Shown one piece after another: positions 1 to 5,728 of a stretch of 5,728 nt of DNA; the first letter of the stretch is position 1, and every line of letters begins with the position of its first letter. This DNA is from an uncultured Actinomyces sp. GTDB taxonomy: Bacteria > Actinomycetota > Actinomycetes > Actinomycetales > Actinomycetaceae. The stretch lies in the NCBI GenBank assembly GCA_900556405.1, contig USPB01000131.1, positions 1 through 5,728 on the forward strand, read 5' to 3'. Below the pieces are notes generated by a model. The model was not told the origin of the DNA and did no database searches. It saw only the letters and a program-made list of their open reading frames with translations. Position numbers and translations under genes: made by a program.

Positions 1-2
1 GC

Positions 3-1916
3 TCACAGGTTGAGCTGGATGTTGCGGCCGGGGACGGCCTCGATCAGCTCGCGCGTGTAGTCCTGAACCGGGTTGTTGAACAGCTCGTCCGTCGTGTTGG
101 CCTCGACGAGCTTGCCCTTCTCCATGACGATCACGTCGTCGGCGATCTGGCGGACAACAGCCAGGTCGTGCGTGATGAACAGGTAGGACAGGCCCAGCTG
201 TGCCTGCAGGTCGTTGAGCAGGTACAGGATCTGGTTCTGCACCAGAACGTCCAGGGCGGACACGGCCTCGTCCAGGACGATGACCTCCGGGTTGAGCGCG
301 AGGGCGCGGGCCACGGCCACGCGCTGGCGCTGGCCGCCGGAGAGCTCGTTGGGGTAGCGGCGCATGGCGCTACGCGGCAGAGCCACCATGTCGAGCAGCT
401 CGGAGGCGCGCGCGATGCGCAGCTTCTTCGGGTTGAATTCGCGCTTCTCGGCGGCGGTCAGCGAACGCTTCGCGTCGGCGGCCTCGACGAGGACGCGCAT
501 CCACTCCTCGGGTTCGCGGCCCGTTGCTTCGGCGCGCTTGATTTCGGCGCGCGCGTACTCCAGGGTGCCGTAGCCGTGGATCTTCAGCGGCTCCTCGATC
601 AGTCGGTAGATCGAGAACATGGGATCCAGCGAGCCGTAGGGGTTCTGGAACACGGCCTGGAGGCGGCGGCGCAGGCGGAAAAGCTCCGCCTCGCTCATTT
701 CCGAGGTGTCCTCGCCGTCAAAGTAGACCTTGCCCTTGGTGGGCTTGAGGAGCTGCAGCACCATGTTCGCGGCGGTGGACTTGCCGGAGCCGGACTCGCC
801 AACGACCGCGAGGGTCGTGCCGCGGCGCAGCTCGAAGGACACGTCGTCGACGGCCAGGAAGGTGTCCTGGCCCTTCTTGGCGCCGCGGATGTCGAATTCC
901 TTGGTGAGGTTTTCGGCGCGGATGATGGCGTCCGTGGAGGTCGCGCCCTTGCCAGCGCCCGTCAGCTCTTCCTCGGTGACCGAGATGCCCTGCTTGTGAG
1001 CGGACTCGATGCGCGCCGAGGCCAGGGAGGGCGCGGCGGACACGAGGCGCTTCGTGTAGGGGTGCTGGGGGTGCTGGAGGATCTCCAGGGCGGGGCCGGA
1101 CTCGACGATGCGGCCGCGGTGCATGACGACGAGCTGCTCGGCGCGCTCGGCGGCCAGGCCGAGGTCGTGCGTAATGAACAGCACGGCGGTGCCCATCTCG
1201 CTGGTGAGCTTGCCGAGGTGGTCGAGGATGCGGCGCTGGACGGTGACGTCCAGGGCGGAGGTCGGCTCGTCGGCGATCAGCAGCTTGGGGTGCGCGGCCA
1301 TGCCGATGGCGATGAGGGCGCGCTGGCGCATACCGCCGGAGAACTCGTGCGGGAACTGCTTGGCGCGGCGCTCCGCGTCGGGCAGGCCGGCTTCCTCGAG
1401 GAGGGCGGTGACGCGCTGGCCGGCCTCGGAGCGGGGCACGACGTTGTTCGCGAGGAGGGCCTCCTTGACCTGCGTGCCCACGCGGAGCACGGGGTTGAGG
1501 TTACTCATCGGGTCCTGGGGGACGAGGCCGATGCCGGACCCGCGCAGCTCCACCCACTGCCTGGTGGTCAGGTGGGTGATGTCGCGGCCGTCGAACTCGA
1601 TCTTTCCGCCCGCGACCTTGCCGGTGCCGGGCAGCAGGCCGATGACGGCGGCGGCGGTCGTGGACTTACCGGAGCCGGACTCGCCGACGATGGCGACGGT
1701 CTGGCCGGGGTAGATGGTCAGGTTCGCGCCGCGCACGGCGGGGACGACGCCGGTCGAGGAGGTGAAGGTGACCTCCAGGTCCGTGATCTTGAGCAGGGGC
1801 TGCGCGTCGTCCGGGTGGATGTCGGACGAGGCCGGGGCCGCGCTGGGGGCGACGGCTCGTTCGACGATCTCTTCCATCTCCTTGTCGGAGAGCTGGGGGG
1901 TGTTCGTTTCGCTCAC
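3..1916 (-). CDS. oppDF: Fused two-domain ATP-binding protein (OppD-OppF type) of a peptide ABC importer
   Basis: Energises peptide uptake by hydrolysing ATP on the cytoplasmic side of the OppB/OppC channel. The 637-residue protein holds two complete ABC ATPase domains, so one chain replaces separate OppD and OppF. Domain 1 (about 41-295): Walker A GESGSGKST at 78-86, Q-loop Gln134, signature FSGGMRQR at 192-199, Walker B ending Asp216-Glu217, His250 switch, then an HPYTKRL tail (285-291) typical of Opp/Dpp ATPases. Domain 2 (about 331-630): Walker A at 373-381, Gln424, signature LSGGQRQR at 525-532, Asp549-Glu550, His583. Both ATP sites look catalytically intact. Residues 1-40 form an acidic, Ala/Pro-rich, probably disordered extension. 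Domain 2 is unusual in having about 43 extra charged residues (roughly 449-497) before its signature motif. The GTG start is chosen because it gives a 4-nt GTGA overlap with the oppC stop and has GAAGG 7 nt upstream. Family assignment is firm; substrate (oligopeptide, dipeptide or other) is inferred. Confidence 0.95.
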   Translation of the reverse strand: MSETNTPQLSDKEMEEIVERAVAPSAAPASSDIHPDDAQPLLKITDLEVTFTSSTGVVPAVRGANLTIYPGQTVAIVGESGSGKSTTAAAVIGLLPGTGKVAGGKIEFDGRDITHLTTRQWVELRGSGIGLVPQDPMSNLNPVLRVGTQVKEALLANNVVPRSEAGQRVTALLEEAGLPDAERRAKQFPHEFSGGMRQRALIAIGMAAHPKLLIADEPTSALDVTVQRRILDHLGKLTSEMGTAVLFITHDLGLAAERAEQLVVMHRGRIVESGPALEILQHPQHPYTKRLVSAAPSLASARIESAHKQGISVTEEELTGAGKGATSTDAIIRAENLTKEFDIRGAKKGQDTFLAVDDVSFELRRGTTLAVVGESGSGKSTAANMVLQLLKPTKGKVYFDGEDTSEMSEAELFRLRRRLQAVFQNPYGSLDPMFSIYRLIEEPLKIHGYGTLEYARAEIKRAEATGREPEEWMRVLVEAADAKRSLTAAEKREFNPKKLRIARASELLDMVALPRSAMRRYPNELSGGQRQRVAVARALALNPEVIVLDEAVSALDVLVQNQILYLLNDLQAQLGLSYLFITHDLAVVRQIADDVIVMEKGKLVEANTTDELFNNPVQDYTRELIEAVPGRNIQLNL

Positions 1917-2881
1917 TTGCGTGCCTTCGGGTCGAGGGCTTCGCGCACGGCGTCACCCATCATGATGAAGCTGAGGACGGTCAGGGCCAGGGCCGCGCCC
2001 GGGTAGAAGAGGACCATCGGGTTGGTGCGCAGCGACGTCTGGGCGGACGAGATGTCAGCGCCCCAGGAGACGACCGAGGTCGGCAGGCCGATGCCCATGA
2101 AGGACAGGGAGGCCTCGGACACGATGAAGGTGCCCAGAGCGACGGTCGCGTACACGATGATGGGGGCCATCGAGTTCGGGATGATGTGGCTCAGCAGGAT
2201 GCGTGCGCGGGATGCGCCGGTCGCGCGGGCCGCGGTCACGAACTCTTCGTTCTTGGCGGACAGGACCGAACCGCGGGTGATGCGCGCGATGGAGGTCCAG
2301 CCGAACATGGACAGGACGATGACGACCATGAAGATGGAGCGCGAGCCCTTGAACATCTGCATGAACACGATCGCGGCGAGGAGCAGCGGGATCGCGAAGA
2401 ACACGTCGGTGACGCGCGAGAGCAGTGCGTCGAACCAGCCGCCGAAGTAGCCGGCGAGTGCGCCGATGGTGCCGCCGATCAGGACGACCGCGAGGGTGGT
2501 CAGGATACCGACGGACACGGATGCGCGGGCACCGTAGACGACGCGGGCGTAGATGTCGCAACCCTGCTTGTCGAAGCCGAAGGGGTGCCCGGCGGAGGGG
2601 CCGGCCAGGGATGAGGACAGCTCGCAGAACTTCGGGTCGGTCGAGGTGAACAGCCACGGGAAGAGGGCGAGGAGCGCGGCGAGCGTGATGATGGCTGCGG
2701 CGATCCAGAAGGTCGGGCGGCGGCGCAGGCGCTTCCAGGCCTCGCCCCACATGGACGAGGGGGCACCCTCGTCGGCGACCGCGTCGACGGCGCCGAGGCC
2801 GGTCTCGTCGATGTCGGAGACGTAGTGGTCCTGGCCCGCGCGGGTGCGGGTGATGTTGGCGGAAGGAATCTGGTCACTCAT
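1913..2881 (-). CDS. oppC: Peptide ABC transporter permease, OppC/DppC type
   Basis: Second integral-membrane subunit of the importer; it pairs with OppB to form the channel. The 322-residue protein has a long hydrophilic N-terminal tail (about 1-50), rich in Asp and basic residues, then a first membrane segment at about 58-78. An external loop follows with the family pattern HPFGFDKQGCDIYARV (99-114). Further membrane segments lie near 122-146, 158-175, 182-198, 238-262 and 289-308. The ATPase-contact (EAA) loop is clear at about 212-236, with the pattern EFVTAARATGAS followed by HIIPN. The C-terminus DAVREALDPKARK is typical of OppC/DppC. The ATG start overlaps the last 8 nt of oppB and has GAGGA 6 nt upstream, supporting translational coupling. 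Cys86 and Cys108 both fall in the predicted external loop. Length is slightly above the usual 300 because of the N-terminal tail. OppC versus DppC cannot be decided from sequence alone. Confidence 0.95.
   Translation of the reverse strand: MSDQIPSANITRTRAGQDHYVSDIDETGLGAVDAVADEGAPSSMWGEAWKRLRRRPTFWIAAAIITLAALLALFPWLFTSTDPKFCELSSSLAGPSAGHPFGFDKQGCDIYARVVYGARASVSVGILTTLAVVLIGGTIGALAGYFGGWFDALLSRVTDVFFAIPLLLAAIVFMQMFKGSRSIFMVVIVLSMFGWTSIARITRGSVLSAKNEEFVTAARATGASRARILLSHIIPNSMAPIIVYATVALGTFIVSEASLSFMGIGLPTSVVSWGADISSAQTSLRTNPMVLFYPGAALALTVLSFIMMGDAVREALDPKARK
1924..1928 (-). promoter_or_regulatory. Ribosome binding site of oppDF inside oppC
   Basis: GAAGG on the minus strand lies 7 nt before the GTG at 1914-1916 and inside the end of oppC. 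It supports GTG as the start rather than the downstream ATG at residue 14. Confidence 0.6.
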
Positions 2882-3800
2882 AGCGGATCCTCGGGTCGAG
2901 CACGGCGTACAGGAGGTCGACGATCAGGTTCGCGATGATGTAGACCAACACGAGCACTGTTGTCACCGACACGACGGTCTGGGGTTCGCCCTTGATGATG
3001 GCGCTCCACAGGGTGCCGCCGACGCCGTGGATGTTGAAGATACCCTCGGTGATGATCGCGCCGCCCATGAGGGCGCCGAGGTCGCCGCCGATGAACGTGG
3101 CGACGGGGATGAGGGAGTTGCGCAGGATGTGGCGCGTCATGACGACGCCGCCGGACAGGCCCTTGGCGCGCGCGGTGCGCACGTAGTCGGCGGAGACGTT
3201 CTCGGAGACGGACTGGCGGGTCAGTCGGATGACGTAGGCCAGGGAGACGCCGCCGAGCACCATGGCCGGCATGGTGAGGCTCCGGAGGTCGACGGAGGCC
3301 GAGGCCGTGGTCGGCAGGATTGCCAGCTGCACGCCCAGGACGTACTGGAGGACGAAGCCGAGCACGAAGGTGGGGACCGAGATCAGCAGGAGGGAGACCA
3401 CGAGGATGGTGGAGTCGAACCACTTGCCGCGGCGCATGCCCGCGATGACGCCCATGGCGATGCCGAGGATGGTCTCGATGGCGAGGGCGTAGAGGGCGAG
3501 TTTCGCGGTCGTCGGGAAGGCGGTCGCCATAATGGACGTGACCTTCTGGCCGTTGAACGCGGTGCCGAAGTCGAGTGTGAAGACTCCCTTGAGGTACAGC
3601 AGGTACTGCATCCAGAAGGGCTTGTCCAGGTTGTACTGGGCGCGGATCTGCGCGGCGGCGGCCTCGGAGAGGCCGCGGTCGCCACCGAGTGCGGCGACGG
3701 GGTCACCTGGCATCAGGTAGACCATCGCGAAGATCAGAAAGGTGGCTCCGAAGAAGACCGGGATGGTCTGGAGGAGTCGCCGTCCGATGTAGCGGAGCAT
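2874..3800 (-). CDS. oppB: Peptide ABC transporter permease, OppB/DppB type
   Basis: First integral-membrane subunit of the importer. The 308-residue protein begins MLRYIGRRLLQTIPVFFG, the classic start of OppB/DppB, with membrane segment 1 at about 10-30. It continues with the YLMPGDP motif (28-34), an external loop containing LDKPFWMQYLLYL (58-70), and further membrane segments near 98-120, 130-155, 176-192, 228-250 and 276-300. The ATPase-contact loop is at about 204-232 (DYVRTARAKGLS, then HILRNSLIPV). It ends LDPRIRYE, also typical. An in-frame TTG six bases upstream (3804-3806) would add two residues, but AAAGGA (3807-3812) directly abuts that TTG and sits 6 nt before the ATG at 3798-3800, so the ATG is preferred. 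The gene follows oppA after about 300 nt of noncoding DNA and overlaps oppC by 8 nt. The family call is firm; the substrate is not determined. Confidence 0.95.
   Translation of the reverse strand: MLRYIGRRLLQTIPVFFGATFLIFAMVYLMPGDPVAALGGDRGLSEAAAAQIRAQYNLDKPFWMQYLLYLKGVFTLDFGTAFNGQKVTSIMATAFPTTAKLALYALAIETILGIAMGVIAGMRRGKWFDSTILVVSLLLISVPTFVLGFVLQYVLGVQLAILPTTASASVDLRSLTMPAMVLGGVSLAYVIRLTRQSVSENVSADYVRTARAKGLSGGVVMTRHILRNSLIPVATFIGGDLGALMGGAIITEGIFNIHGVGGTLWSAIIKGEPQTVVSVTTVLVLVYIIANLIVDLLYAVLDPRIRYE
2888..2892 (-). promoter_or_regulatory. Ribosome binding site of oppC inside oppB
   Basis: GAGGA on the minus strand lies 6 nt before the oppC ATG (2879-2881) and within the last codons of oppB. 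Together with the 8-nt gene overlap it supports coupled translation of the two permease subunits. Confidence 0.65.
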
Positions 3801-3806
3801 GGACAA

Positions 3807-3812
3807 TCCTTT
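3807..3812 (-). promoter_or_regulatory. Ribosome binding site of oppB (decides the start codon)
   Basis: The minus strand reads AAAGGA, then TTGTCC, then ATG. The 6-nt spacing suits the ATG at 3798-3800. The in-frame TTG at 3804-3806 touches the Shine-Dalgarno site with no spacing and cannot be the functional start. Confidence 0.75.
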
Positions 3813-3854
3813 AGTGTTCGTGTCGTGGGAGGGGAGGTTCCGATCCCTGGCGGT

Positions 3855-3870
3855 GCCTCGCGGGCGAGGC
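3855..3870 (-). other. Hairpin in the oppB 5' leader
   Basis: On the minus strand GCCTCG and CGAGGC form a 6-bp stem with a CCCG loop, about 55 nt upstream of the oppB start. It does not cover the ribosome binding site, so it is unlikely to block translation directly. It may stabilise the 5' end of an oppBCDF transcript or be incidental in G/C-rich DNA. Confidence 0.35.
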
Positions 3871-3883
3871 CGACTGTGATCTC

Positions 3884-3889
3884 ATCATA
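3884..3889 (-). promoter_or_regulatory. Candidate -10 element of an internal promoter for oppBCDF
   Basis: The minus strand carries TATGAT, a 5 of 6 match to the TATAAT consensus, about 84 nt upstream of the oppB ATG. It lies in the only clearly AT-rich stretch of the window (36 G/C in 80 bases at 3881-3960). No good -35 hexamer sits at the right distance (CGCCAT with a 17-nt spacer). A good -35-like TTGATA occurs further upstream (minus strand, about 3937-3942) but lacks a convincing -10 of its own. The call rests mainly on composition and on the position after the oppA hairpin. Confidence 0.3.
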
Positions 3890-3974
3890 GGGTAAAGAAT
3901 GGGCAAATGGCGCATCAGTCTCTCAATTTGTATGCCGTATCAACCCCGTGATGCTGTTTTGAGATGAAAGTGTG

Positions 3975-3992
3975 TCCCGCGTCAATGCGGGA
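3975..3992 (-). other. Small hairpin in the oppA-oppB intergenic region
   Basis: On the minus strand TCCCGC and GCGGGA form a 6-bp stem around an ATTGAC loop. A weaker 5-bp inverted repeat (CGCAG...CTGCG, 3994-4015) lies beside it. The bases after the 6-bp stem (CACACTTTCATCTC) contain only a short T-run, so a terminator function is not well supported. It could be extra folding of a read-through transcript. Confidence 0.35.
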
Positions 3993-4047
3993 GCGCAGTG
4001 CGATGCTGAGCTGCGTTGATGTGTGTGTGCCTGTCGAGAAGATGCGC

Positions 4048-4079
4048 GAGGGGCGAGCGGCTTGTGCCGCCCGCCCCTC
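4048..4079 (-). terminator. Strong G/C-rich hairpin after oppA (leaky terminator or mRNA 3'-end stabiliser)
   Basis: On the minus strand GAGGGGCGGGCGG pairs with CCGCTCGCCCCTC around a CACAAG loop. This gives 13 consecutive pairs, one of them a G-U wobble. In plus-strand RNA the wobble becomes an A-C mismatch, which favours a role in the minus-strand transcript. The sequence after the stem (GCGCATCTTCTC) has no true U-tract, so it is not a classical intrinsic terminator, although U-poor hairpins are common downstream of actinobacterial genes. It starts about 22 nt after the oppA stop. Its place between a binding-protein gene and its permease genes suggests partial termination or protection of an oppA-only mRNA. 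Confidence 0.6.
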
Positions 4080-4082
4080 AGG

Positions 4083-4096
4083 CGAGGTTAACCTCG
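4083..4096. repeat. 14-bp perfect palindrome just after the oppA stop codon
   Basis: The sequence CGAGGTTAACCTCG is its own reverse complement and begins 5 nt after the oppA stop codon. As RNA it could form only a short hairpin (5 bp with a UUAA loop). As DNA it is a symmetric site of the kind bound by a dimeric protein. It lies 3 nt from the start of the larger hairpin, so it may simply be part of the 3'-end structure. Its symmetry is seen directly; any function is inferred. Confidence 0.6.
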
Positions 4097-4101
4097 TGCG
4101 A

Positions 4102-5703
4102 TCACTTCTTGGTGATCTGGTAGAACACGGGCTGGCCCTTCCAGTCGAACTTGACGTTGTCGACGTTCTTGGACCATGCGCCGTTAGCGTTGGTGTACCA
4201 CAGCGGGATGGCGGGCATGTCGCGCAGCAGGATGGTCTGAGCCTGCTCCAGGGTCTTCGCGGCCTCGGCGGAGCTGGTGGCGGAGGACGCCTGCGTCACG
4301 AGGGAGTCGAACTCGCTGTTGGAGTAGCCGCCCTTGTTGGCGTCGGCACCGGTGGCGTACTGGGGCTGCAGGAAGTTGTACAGCGCCGGGTAGTCGCCCT
4401 GCCAGCCGTTACGGAACGCGCCGGTCATCTCGTGCTTGTCCTCTGCGTCGAGCAGAGACTTGAAGTCGGCGAAGGGGTTGCCTTCAGCGTTGATGCCCAG
4501 GGTGTTCTTGATGGAGTTGGCGGTCGCATCGACCCATTCCTTGTGGCCACCGTCGGAGTTGTAGGCGATGGTGAAGGTGCCGTCCCACGGGGAGATGGCG
4601 TCGGCCTTCGCCCACAGTTCCTTGGCCTTCTCGGGGTTGTAGGTCAGAACGTCGTTGCCGGAAACGTTGGCGTCGTAGCCCTCAAGCGTCGGAGCGGTGA
4701 AGTCCTTGGCGGGGGTACGGGTGCCGTTGAAGATGGTCTTCACGATGGTGTCGCGGTCGACGGCCATCGAGATGGCCTGGCGGCGCAGCTGGCCTTCCTC
4801 ACCGGAGAAGTGGGGGAGGTACTGCGGGATCGTGAAGTACTGGGCGCCAGCGTAGGGCTGGTTCACGGTGCGGCCCGACAGCTCGGACTCGTAGGTGGCG
4901 AACACGGAGGCCGGAATGGCGTCGAGAACGTCCACGGAGTCGGAAGACAGATCCTGGTAGGCCGCGTCGAGGCTCGAGTAGAAGACGAAGGTCACGCCGT
5001 CGTTCTGGGCCTTGGTGTCACCCACGTAGTTCTCGTTGGGAACGGTGGTGAACTTGACGTTGTGCTCCCACGCGTCGGCCGAGGCCATCTTGTAGGGGCC
5101 GTTGCCCACGGGGGCCTGGCCGCCGGCATCGGGATCAGCCAGCGTGGAATCCGGGAGCGGTGCGTAGGCGACGTATCCCAGACGCGACATGAAGTCCGAG
5201 GTGGGGTTCTTCAGCTTCGCGGTGAAGGTGTAGTCGTCAACTTCGGTCAGGCCGGTGATCTCGCCGTTGCCCTCGTCGTCGGTGCCTTCGAACATGGTGA
5301 AGAATGCAGCCTGCTGCTGGTTCTTCGTGGTGATAAGGTTCCAGGCCTTGATGAAGTTGTGAGCCTGGACGGGGGTGCCGTCGGAGAACTTGCGGTCGTT
5401 GTGGAGCTTGATGGTCCACTCGGAAGCGTCCTCGTTGGGTTCGATAGACTCGGCGACGTCGAGGACGGCCTTGCCGTCAGTGTCGTAGCGGACGAGCTGG
5501 CTGAACAGAACGGACAGGATCCTGCCGCCGCCGTTCTCGTTGGTCAGGCCGGGCAGGAGCGGGTTCTGGGGCTCGGAGCCGTTCGCGGTAACGACCTTGT
5601 CGCCGGAGCCGGACGACGAGGCGGTGTTGCCGCCGCCGGCGCAGGCGGTCAGAGCGAGCGCGGCAGCCGCGGGGATGACGAGCCATGCCTTCTTCAGGTT
5701 CAT
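4102..5703 (-). CDS. oppA: Peptide ABC transporter substrate-binding lipoprotein, OppA/DppA type (SBP family 5)
   Basis: Extracellular receptor that captures the ligand and hands it to OppB/OppC. The 533-residue precursor has a signal peptide with Lys4-Lys5, a hydrophobic core at about 6-18 and a lipobox L18-T19-A20-C21. Cys21 is therefore the expected lipidated first residue of the mature protein. A Gly/Ser-rich linker (22-35) tethers the binding domain. Family 5 hallmarks are WTIKLHNDRKFSDGTPV (96-112) with a following NFIKAWN, GNGPYKM (200-206), RRQAISMAVDRDTIV (307-321), GWQGDYPALYNFLQP (433-447) and MPAIPLWY (496-503). Length is normal for the family and the frame is intact. The ATG has AGGAGGA 7 nt upstream, a strong site that suits a highly expressed protein. 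It leads the oppBCDF genes on the same strand. Peptide is the most likely ligand, but family 5 also includes receptors for nickel, haem and sugars, and the pocket cannot be read here. Confidence 0.93.
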   Translation of the reverse strand: MNLKKAWLVIPAAAALALTACAGGGNTASSSGSGDKVVTANGSEPQNPLLPGLTNENGGGRILSVLFSQLVRYDTDGKAVLDVAESIEPNEDASEWTIKLHNDRKFSDGTPVQAHNFIKAWNLITTKNQQQAAFFTMFEGTDDEGNGEITGLTEVDDYTFTAKLKNPTSDFMSRLGYVAYAPLPDSTLADPDAGGQAPVGNGPYKMASADAWEHNVKFTTVPNENYVGDTKAQNDGVTFVFYSSLDAAYQDLSSDSVDVLDAIPASVFATYESELSGRTVNQPYAGAQYFTIPQYLPHFSGEEGQLRRQAISMAVDRDTIVKTIFNGTRTPAKDFTAPTLEGYDANVSGNDVLTYNPEKAKELWAKADAISPWDGTFTIAYNSDGGHKEWVDATANSIKNTLGINAEGNPFADFKSLLDAEDKHEMTGAFRNGWQGDYPALYNFLQPQYATGADANKGGYSNSEFDSLVTQASSATSSAEAAKTLEQAQTILLRDMPAIPLWYTNANGAWSKNVDNVKFDWKGQPVFYQITKK

Positions 5704-5710
5704 GGATTCT

Positions 5711-5717
5711 TCCTCCT
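5711..5717 (-). promoter_or_regulatory. Ribosome binding site of oppA
   Basis: The minus strand reads AGGAGGA, then 7 nt, then the ATG at 5701-5703. It is the strongest Shine-Dalgarno match in the window, which fits a binding protein needed in excess over the membrane subunits. The promoter of oppA must lie beyond 5728. Confidence 0.85.
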
Positions 5718-5728
5718 GGTTGATGGGT

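Noticed and set aside
168..2006. A 612-codon open frame on the plus strand opposite oppDF
   Set aside because: Its translation is low-complexity (Gly, Ala, Asp, Glu, Val, Gln, His) with no domain I recognise. It lies exactly antisense to a gene with all ABC ATPase motifs. Long antisense frames are expected in high-GC coding DNA.
2844..3890. A 348-codon open frame on the plus strand opposite oppB
   Set aside because: It has the same low-complexity Asp/Gly/Glu/His composition and no recognisable motif, and it is antisense to a clear permease. It is a codon-bias shadow.
3811..3915. A 34-residue leader frame on the minus strand (ATG at 3913-3915, TAA at 3811-3813) ending just before the oppB start, with its stop next to the Shine-Dalgarno site
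   Set aside because: It has only a weak GAGAG upstream, a Pro/Arg/His-rich composition with no recognisable pattern, and the candidate -10 element lies inside it. It would deserve a second look only if ribosome profiling or conservation supported it.
3937..3942. TTGATA on the minus strand as a -35 element for oppB
   Set aside because: It matches TTGACA at 5 of 6 positions, but the hexamers 16-18 nt downstream (AGACTG, GACTGA, ACTGAT) are poor -10 elements, and the better -10 (TATGAT) is too far away.
4020..4029. Short TG dinucleotide run in the intergenic region
   Set aside because: About five units is too short to be a convincing phase-variable repeat, and it lies outside any reading frame or promoter spacer I can define.

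Overview
The window holds one oligopeptide/dipeptide-type ABC importer locus, entirely on the minus strand. In transcription order (right to left) it reads oppA (binding lipoprotein), a gap of about 300 nt, oppB, oppC, and a double-ATPase gene fusing OppD-like and OppF-like domains. G+C is high, codon third positions are G/C-rich, starts include GTG, and Shine-Dalgarno sites are clear. Together with a lipoprotein-type (Gram-positive) binding protein and a fused two-domain ATPase, this suggests a high-GC Gram-positive actinobacterium. The style resembles Actinomyces/Schaalia or a relative, but the genus is recalled from protein style and was not tested.

Layout. 5704-5728 is the 5' leader of oppA with a strong ribosome binding site; the promoter lies outside the window. 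4102-5703 encodes OppA. 3801-4101 is noncoding. It has a 14-bp perfect palindrome just after the oppA stop, then a 13-bp G/C-rich hairpin with no U-tract. Next come two smaller hairpins flanking an AT-rich stretch (36 G/C in 80 bases at 3881-3960) with a weak promoter candidate, and last the oppB ribosome binding site. oppB, oppC and oppDF follow with overlaps of 8 nt and 4 nt, so they form a translationally coupled unit. The last stop codon is at 3-5, so what follows the operon is not visible.

How the genes work together. The lipid-anchored OppA captures peptide (or a peptide-like ligand) outside the membrane. OppB and OppC form the channel. The two ATPase domains of OppDF, both with all motifs intact, drive transport from the cytoplasmic face. 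The hairpin between oppA and oppBCDF fits the common arrangement in which the binding protein is made in excess of the membrane complex. The exact substrate cannot be read from the sequence.

I see no mobile element, CRISPR array, tRNA, rRNA, or frameshifted gene. The most interesting points are an extra charged segment of about 43 residues inside the second ATPase domain, the structured oppA-oppB gap, and a cysteine pair in the predicted external loop of OppC. I did not find a clearly undescribed system here.
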